This document shows positions 49,079-64,000 of a stretch of DNA of 64,000 bases, piece after piece. Positions within the stretch are counted from its first letter, which is position 1; every line of letters begins with the position of its first letter. The DNA comes from Physella acuta (taxonomy: Eukaryota; Mollusca; Gastropoda; Physidae), in contig NW_026731696.1 of assembly GCF_028476545.1 (NCBI RefSeq), positions 186,001-250,000 on the forward strand, given 5' to 3'. The position numbers were made by a program, and so were the translations under genes. The notes under the pieces are model-generated. The model had not been told where the DNA came from. It did not search any database and was given only the letters and a program-made list of their open reading frames with translations.

Positions 49079-49143
49079 CCGGCACCGCCTTTGATGGAAA
49101 AATTAAAGCATGCCAGAACAGAGACTTAGTCCCTGGTTGCTAG
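49056..49143 (+). pseudogene. Remnant of the chitinase C CBM14 exon
   Basis: After AAAG|TGACCTCTTCAAG the sequence jumps to the second half of the domain found in B ([20 protein letters not shown] then GC and TAG). The bases for the first three cysteines are missing. The remaining part is open to its TAG at 49141-49143, but not in the frame delivered by exon 9. Confidence 0.85.
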
Positions 49144-49180
49144 TGCCTCTGTTTATGGTCTCCACAAAGGTCTTTACTTT

Positions 49181-49186
49181 AATAAA
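49181..49186 (+). promoter_or_regulatory. Poly(A) signal, chitinase C
   Basis: AATAAA 38 bp after the old CBM14 stop codon, in the same setting as the signal of B. Confidence 0.6.
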
Positions 49187-49528
49187 ATAGCAGTTATTTG
49201 AAACTGGGGTTATATCTTGTTATTTAAGTTCATTATTTTTCTTTTGTGGCTATTATTTTATATCGCCAAGGTTCTCGACAAAAATATTAAATAAGTACTT
49301 TTATTTTAATTGAGGAAGTTACATATTAGTAAAGATTTGACGTGGGCAAAAATTTGTAAAGATTTACGTGGACTCAAATTAGTATTGTCTTAACGTTGAT
49401 ACAAATTTTGACGTTGAAACTCATTAGTGAAATTTGGACAGAAATATTGAACCACAATAACGTTTTGATGGTGACACTAAGGTGCCTTGAGTTTAATCCT
49501 ATGGTTTGATGGGGACGTTGACATTTGA

Positions 49529-49674
<146 letters not shown>

Positions 49675-50104
49675 AAACCCATTGTTTACTTGTTTGGTTT
49701 AGTGATATACCCAACTCCGCTGTCCCCATATACATTGGCGTAGGTAGCATTTAGTCCAGGAGGGGTTCAGCATAACGTGACCTGAAATTGTCCAATTTAG
49801 GAGTACCTTAGGGTATTTATTTTTTGTTTTTTTATAGGTTCTTCGTCCTATGTGTTATATAACACATAACTCATTTGTAATAGTAAATCTAATGACACAC
49901 ACACACTTTCGTTAAAGTGCATGGTGCCCGTGTTAACCCTACACGACACACAAACACTCACACACTCACTCACTCACACACACTCTCTCACACAAACTCT
50001 CGTTAAAGTGCATGGTGCCCGTGTTAAACCTACACGACACACACATGACAATGTGATTGTCCTTAGCACCTAATGAATGACAATATATAGAACTAGTTCT
50101 GTCT

Positions 50105-52965
50105 CGATACAATTAAAACCTGCTTCTTATCAGTCCCTGGCACCAGGTCTTAAAGTTCTAAACTGTGGGAGGTTCTCGTAATTACGTCACTGGCACCAGG
50201 TCTTAAAGTTCTAAACTGTGGGAGGTTCTCCTTATGAAGTCACTGGCACCAGGTCTTAAAGTTCTAAACTGTGGGAGGTTCTCCTTATGAAGTCACTGGC
50301 ACCAGGTCTTAAAGTTCTAAACTGTGGGAGGTTCTCCTTATGAAGTCACTGGCACCAGGTCTTAAAGTTCTAAACTGTGGGAGGTTCTCCTTATGAAGTC
50401 ACTGGTACCAGGTCTTAAAGTTCTAAACTGTGGGAGGTTCTCCTTATGAAGCCACTGGTACCAGGTCTTAAAGTTCTAAACTGTGGGAGGTTCTCCTTAT
50501 GAAGCCACTGGTACCAGGTCTTAAAGTTCTAAACTGTGGCAGGTTCTCCTTATGAAGTCACTGGCACCAGGTCTTAAAGTTCTAAACTGTGGGATGTTCT
50601 CCTTATGAAGTCACTGGCACCAGGTCTTAAAGTTCTAAACTGTGGGAGGTTCTCCTTATGAATTCCCTGGCACCAGGTCTTAAAGTTCTAAACTGTGGGA
50701 GGTTCTCCTTATGAAGTCACTGGCACCAGGTCTTAAAGTTCTAAACTGTGGGAGGTTCTCCTTATGAAGTCACTGGCACCAGGTCTTAAAGTTCTAAACT
50801 GTGGGAGGTTCTCCTTATGAAGTCACTGGTACCAGGTCTTAAAGTTCTAAACTGTGGGAGGTTCTCCTTATGAAGCCACTGGTACCAGGTCTTAAAGTTC
50901 TAAACTGTGGGAGGTTCTCCTTATGAAGCCACTGGTACCAGGTCTTAAAGTTCTAAACTGTGGCAGGTTCTCCTTATGAAGTCACTGGCACCAGGTCTTA
51001 AAGTTCTAAACTGTGGGATGTTCTCCTTATGAAGTCACTGGCACCAGGTCTTAAAGTTCTAAACTGTGGGAGGTTCTCCTTATGAATTCCCTGGCACCAG
51101 GTCTTAAAGTTCTAAACTGTGGGAGGTTCTCCTTATGAAGTCACTGGCACCAGGTCTTAAAGTTCTAAACTGTGGGAGGTTCTCCTTATGAAGTCACTGG
51201 CACCAGGTCTTAAAGTTCTAAACTGTGGGAGGTTCTCCTTATGAAGTCACTGGTACCAGGTCTTAAAGTTCTAAACTGTGGGAGGTTCTCCTTTTAAAAA
51301 CACTGGCACCAGGTCTTAAAGTTCTAAACTGTGGGAGGGTGGGGGGGTTCTCCTTATGAAGTCACTGGCACCAGGTCTTAAAGTTCTAAACTGTGGGAGG
51401 TTCTCCTTATGAAGTCACTGGCACCAGGTCTTAAAGTTCTAAACTATGGGAGGTTCTCCTTATGAAGTCACTGGCACCAGGTCTTAAAGTTCTAAACTGT
51501 GGGAGGTTCTCCTTATGAAGTCACTGGTACCAGGTCTTAAAGTTCTAAACTGTGGGAGGTTCTCCTTATGAAGCCACTGGTACCAGGTCTTAAAGTTCTA
51601 AACTGTGGGAGGTTCTCCTTATGAAGCCACTGGTACCAGGTCTTAAAGTTCTAAACTGTGGCAGGTTCTCCTTATGAAGTCACTGGCACCAGGTCTTAAA
51701 GTTCTAAACTGTGGGATGTTCTCCTTATGAAGTCACTGGCACCAGGTCTTAAAGTTCTAAACTGTGGGAGGTTCTCCTTATGAATTCCCTGGCACCAGGT
51801 CTTAAAGTTCTAAACTGTGGGAGGTTCTCCTTATGAAGTCACTGGCACCAGGTCTTAAAGTTCTAAACTGTGGGAGGTTCTCCTTATGAAGCCACTGGCA
51901 CCAGGTCTTAAAGTTCTAAACTGTGGGAGGTTCTCCTTATGAAGTCACTGGCACCAGGTCTTAAAGTTCTAAACTGTGGGAGGTTCTCCTTATGAAGTCA
52001 CTGGCACCAGGTCTTAAAGTTCTAAACTGTGGGAGGTTCTCCTTATGAAGTCACTGGCACCAGGTCTTAAAGTTCTAAACTGTGGGAGGTTCTCCTTATG
52101 AAGTCACTGGTACCAGGTCTTAAAGTTCTAAACTGTGGGAGGTTCTCCTTTTAAAAACACTGGCACCAGGTCTTAAAGTTCTAAACTGTGGGAGGGTGGG
52201 GGGGTTCTCCTTATGAAGTCACTGGCACCAGGTCTTAAAGTTCTAAACTGTGGGAGGTTCTCCTTATGAAGTCACTGGCACCAGGTCTTAAAGTTCTAAA
52301 CTATGGGAGGTTCTCCTTATGAAGTCACTGGCACCAGGTCTTAAAGTTCTAAACTGTGGGAGGTTCTCCTTATGAAGTCACTGGTACCAGGTCTTAAAGT
52401 TCTAAACTGTGGGAGGTTCTCCTTATGAAGCCACTGGTACCAGGTCTTAAAGTTCTAAACTGTGGGAGGTTCTCCTTATGAAGCCACTGGTACCAGGTCT
52501 TAAAGTTCTAAACTGTGGCAGGTTCTCCTTATGAAGTCACTGGCACCAGGTCTTAAAGTTCTAAACTGTGGGATGTTCTCCTTATGAAGTCACTGGCACC
52601 AGGTCTTAAAGTTCTAAACTGTGGGAGGTTCTCCTTATGAATTCCCTGGCACCAGGTCTTAAAGTTCTAAACTGTGGGAGGTTCTCCTTATGAAGTCACT
52701 GGCACCAGGTCTTAAAGTTCTAAACTGTGGGAGGTTCTCCTTATGAAGCCACTGGCACCAGGTCTTAAAGTTCTAAACTGTGGGAGGTTCTCCTTATGAA
52801 GTCACTGGCACCAGGTCTTAAAGTTCTAAACTGTGGGAGGTTCTCCTTATGAAGTCACTGGCACCAGGTCTTAAAGTTCTAAACTGTGGGAGGTTCTCCT
52901 TATGAAGTCACTGGCACCAGGTCTTAAAGTTCTAAACTGTGGGAGGTTCTCCTTATGAAGTCAAC
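50105..52965 (+). repeat. 2.9-kb, 53-bp minisatellite with higher-order repeats
   Basis: About fifty-four copies of CACTGGCACCAGGTCTTAAA, GTTCTAAACTGTGGGAGGTT, CTCCTTATGAAGT. An ordered series of variants (GGTACC units, GTGGCAGG, GGGATGTTC, GAATTCCCTGG) appears four times. Landmarks such as CTTTTAAAAACACTGG at 51291 and 52148 show a block duplication of about 857 bp. Confidence 0.97.
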
Positions 52966-54540
52966 GACAATCCACTGGGCGAGGACAAAAAAATAATTGG
53001 ATGGGCTGGCGTGGGTCTTCGTGGACGTGAACACTTTCAATTTACCACCAAATCATTTCATCAGCGTGTAAATCTAGTACAAAAAAATTGAACCTGTATA
53101 TATAGTTATTATAATATAACACAAAACCTTGTAACTTTCATGTAAATGCAGTACCAAATCATGTAAACTTAATATATATCTATAATGTATTCATATAAAA
53201 TGCAGTGTTTATGTTGATAAAAATAGCATCAAGATGGGGGGGGGGGTGCTATTATATTCACATATATTTATATGATAAAATGACTAGCGTCACCTTTGCG
53301 GTAAGTAAAGTGTTTTACCTGACACAAAATCAATACTTTTAAAGCTTTTCTAACTGTAAAATTAATAAATGTCTATTACTATTTATGCATTTCTAAATGG
53401 TATAAAAAATCAAACGAACACAAAAAAATATATTTAAAACATTTTTTTCTCAACACAATCTAGGTTCTAACTTGAGTGTGATTAATAATAGATCACAGCA
53501 TGCCAATATTCGCTGTTTACAAAATTTGCATTTCCAAGGTATACAAACATAATCTATATTAAATACCTTATTAATCGAGGTTATAATATACACTAGCCGT
53601 CACGGCCAGGTCCTACTCTGGCCTCTGCGAAAAACCTATCTGTATTTTCACAGGTTTAGGAAATATTTTACTTTTCCAATTAAATGACTATATGCAAATA
53701 TGGACATTTGACAAAATAATACATAACCCTAAACCTAACTCTAACTATAAACTTAACCCTAACCACAACCAACCAAAACCAAAACACAAACTCAAAAGCA
53801 AACGCAAACGTAACGCAAACACAAAAAACGTAAATACAAATGCAAACATAAACACAAATAGAAACACAAACGCAAACAGAAACGCGAACCGGAACGCAAA
53901 TAATAACTCAAAATAATGCAAAATTAAACAAGAATATAAACACAAACTTAAATGCAAACATAAACGCATAGTGCTCACAATATACCCGGGGCGCCAAATC
54001 GCACCCTGCCGATAGACTGGATAAGAAAGGTTAATATAGGCTAAATCGAATCCAGGGGTTCTCATGCGCGCCGACAGGGTGTTGTTTGGCACCCTGGGCA
54101 TTTCCGTGAGCGCCCACGTTCATTTAGTGAGTGTAATAACCTATGGATAACATGGGGTATTATAGTCGTTTTCTAAGTTGAATAGGGGTAATTTTTTTGG
54201 AGAATCGATATTTTTTGGACGTCATAATGTATAACATCTTATCCTTTTGGACCGTGTGGTCCATTGAACACATGAATCAGAGTTCACCTGTTTCGGGTAG
54301 CATGATGAATCAATGGAGAAATTCTCTTAAACCCAAATGTTTAAACATAAAGTTTACAACACTGATGTAAACTAACACTACAATAAATTCATTAAACTGA
54401 AGCTGTGGACACAAATTTTATTTCACTTCTTGGTAGGACGCCCAAGTAAAAAAAAAAACACCACCATAAAACAATCAAACTGAAATGTTGGATACCAACT
54501 CGCGTCAAGAGGAATCAAGGTCAAATGATGTTCCTTGTTC
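52966..54540. other. Intergenic DNA, AT-rich
   Basis: A G-run near 53236, a degenerate ACAAACGCAAAC-type simple repeat at 53710-53930, otherwise unique sequence. No gene seen. Confidence 0.5.
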
Positions 54541-54544
54541 AACT

Positions 54545-55125
54545 TTCTAACAAGACGTACATTTAACGTGTGCCTACTATGTTTAACCAATTACATTTAA
54601 CGTATGCCTACTATGTTTAACCAATTACATTTAACTGTGTGCCTACTATGTTTAACCAATTACATTTAACTGTGTGCCTACTATGTTTAACCAATTACAT
54701 TTAACGCGTGCCTACTATATTTAACCAACGACAACTGTACCAATTACATTTAACCAACTATAATGAACCTACACTACATTTAATCAACTACATTTAACCA
54801 ACTATATTTAACCAACTACATTTAACTATCTACATTTAACCAATTACATTTAACCAACTATAATGAACCTACACTACATTTAACCAACTACATTTAACCA
54901 ACTACATTTAACCAACTACATTTAACCAACTACATTTAACCAACTATAATGAACCTACACTACATTTAACCAACTACATTTAACTAACTATATTTAACCA
55001 ACTACATTTAACTATCTACATTTAACCAACTACATTTAACCAACCACATTGACCTACTACATTTAACCTACTACATTTAACCAACTACATTTTAACCTAC
55101 TACATTTAACCAACTACAACCTACG
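54545..55125 (+). repeat. 15-bp and longer repeats of ACATTTAACCAACT
   Basis: First about five units of 33-35 bp with GTGCCTACTATGTTTAACCA, then some thirty units of 15 bp. Occasional blocks carry ATAATGAACCTACACT. Confidence 0.93.
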
Positions 55126-55494
55126 TGGTAACGACCATGTGGTGCTACATTTTATCTCCCAGATAACAAAAGCTTGCGGTAGCCAGTTTTTTTTTCCAAC
55201 AGCCAAATGCATAAATAAAGTTTCCTGGATTTAATAACTTCATTACTGCTGATCGTACGAAGGTAGGCGAACCTGCTGTAAAGTAATTTACTGACTTAAG
55301 TGCGTGTTTACGTGTGTTGGTCTACCCAATATAAACTGTCATGTTTATGGATTTTTATTTCCTTGTTGATAAATGGTTAATCCTCTGAATAATCACAACA
55401 GCCAGACAGATATTGTTGGACGTGATTTCGAATGCGATTTTGTATTTTCATGACAGAAAATTAAAACAATTACTATAATTATAGTATTGCTGTA

Positions 55495-55633
55495 AAACAA
55501 TTAACATACTATTATTAATGTAATTATTAATATCGTACAACAATTACTGTAATTATTGACATCGTACAACAATTACTGTAATTATTGACATCGTACAACA
55601 ATTATTGTAATTATTGACATCGTGCAATTTCAG
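55495..55633 (+). repeat. Short repeat running into the chitinase D start acceptor
   Basis: Three to four copies of TTGACATCGTACAACAATTA CTGTAA. The last copy becomes TTGACATCGTGCAATTTCAG, the acceptor directly before the ATG. Confidence 0.85.
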
Positions 55634-63679
<8,046 letters not shown>

Positions 63680-63740
63680 AAACGCTGATAGCTTTTAATC
63701 TTTTATGGAGAAATTTTTTATAAAGGAAATTTCAGTTATA

Positions 63741-63746
63741 AATAAA
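63741..63746 (+). promoter_or_regulatory. Poly(A) signal, chitinase D
   Basis: AATAAA 62 bp after the stop codon. The remaining sequence to 64000 is AT-rich with no feature seen. Confidence 0.6.
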
Positions 63747-64000
63747 GTATATTTGAATTGTCTATTTTGTTTTGTTTTCAAATATTCTATTCTTTGGGTA
63801 GTAGTCGTTAGACAAATATGTAGCTTTAATGATAAAACAACAGTCAATGATTTAATATATTTCTTACTTATTCAGACGTTGATTAAAAAATAATCTCAAT
63901 ACATGTAGGCTATATATAGAAATCTGGCTACATAAATAGTAGGTAAGTTTGTGACAAGATTACTCTATTTTTCAAGAAGAATCTTTGAGCGAAGAAATTT

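Noticed and set aside
50105-52965. CRISPR-like regular repeat
   Set aside because: Units are directly adjacent without unique spacers, the context is eukaryotic and no cas genes are present.
53710-54101. Short plus and minus frames of Asn/Lys-rich and Phe/Val-rich peptides
   Set aside because: They come from a degenerate ACAAACGCAAAC simple repeat.

Overview
The window looks like nuclear DNA from an invertebrate, most likely a lophotrochozoan and probably a gastropod mollusc. That is an inference from intron-rich GT-AG genes, the gene families and the repeat types; no marker fixes the species. It holds five protein-coding genes, all on the plus strand, in a very repeat-rich background. About half of the bases between exons are minisatellites or microsatellites.

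Region 1 (1-13750): one 12-exon gene for a POT/SLC15 peptide-histidine transporter closest in look to SLC15A4 (coding 1925-12390, 647 aa). A short hAT-type MITE with a perfect 8-bp target duplication sits 43 bp upstream of its start codon. A tRNA-Arg(TCG)-like gene lies antisense in intron 1. A long minisatellite begins in the last codons and fills the 3' UTR.

Region 2 (14500-64000): a tandem cluster of four secreted GH18 chitinases, here called A (15868-23575, 482 aa), B (25849-32655, 521 aa), C (40392-about 49078) and D (55634-63679, 496 aa). All share one ten-exon layout: signal peptide, GH18 domain over exons 2-8 with an intact DxxDxDxE site, a fast-changing linker exon, and a C-terminal CBM14 (peritrophin-A) chitin-binding exon. 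In each gene the ATG directly follows a splice acceptor AG, so each has a 5' UTR intron. Gene C has lost the first half of its CBM14 exon and probably encodes a catalytic-domain-only enzyme. B, C and D form a mosaic: B and D are almost identical in exons 2-5 and 7-8, while B resembles C in exons 1, 6 and 10. This suggests gene conversion or unequal crossing over. The enzymes would act outside the cell on chitin.

The most unusual property is where the tandem repeats sit. In intron after intron the array begins exactly at an exon boundary and its unit contains the last bases of the exon plus the 5' splice site. In other introns it contains the 3' splice site plus the first bases of the next exon. 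The stop codon and poly(A) signal of the transporter gene are multiplied the same way. The result is dozens of extra copies of real splice sites beside the true ones. Intergenic space holds independent large arrays (24-bp, 23-bp G-rich, 29-bp and 53-bp units).

Two dispersed non-autonomous repeat families (copies near 21.2 and 47.6 kb, and near 32.8 and 62.5 kb), a MITE at 18.7 kb and a 5'-truncated LINE tail at 25.0 kb complete the inventory. No retrovirus, LTR element or Polinton was recognised.
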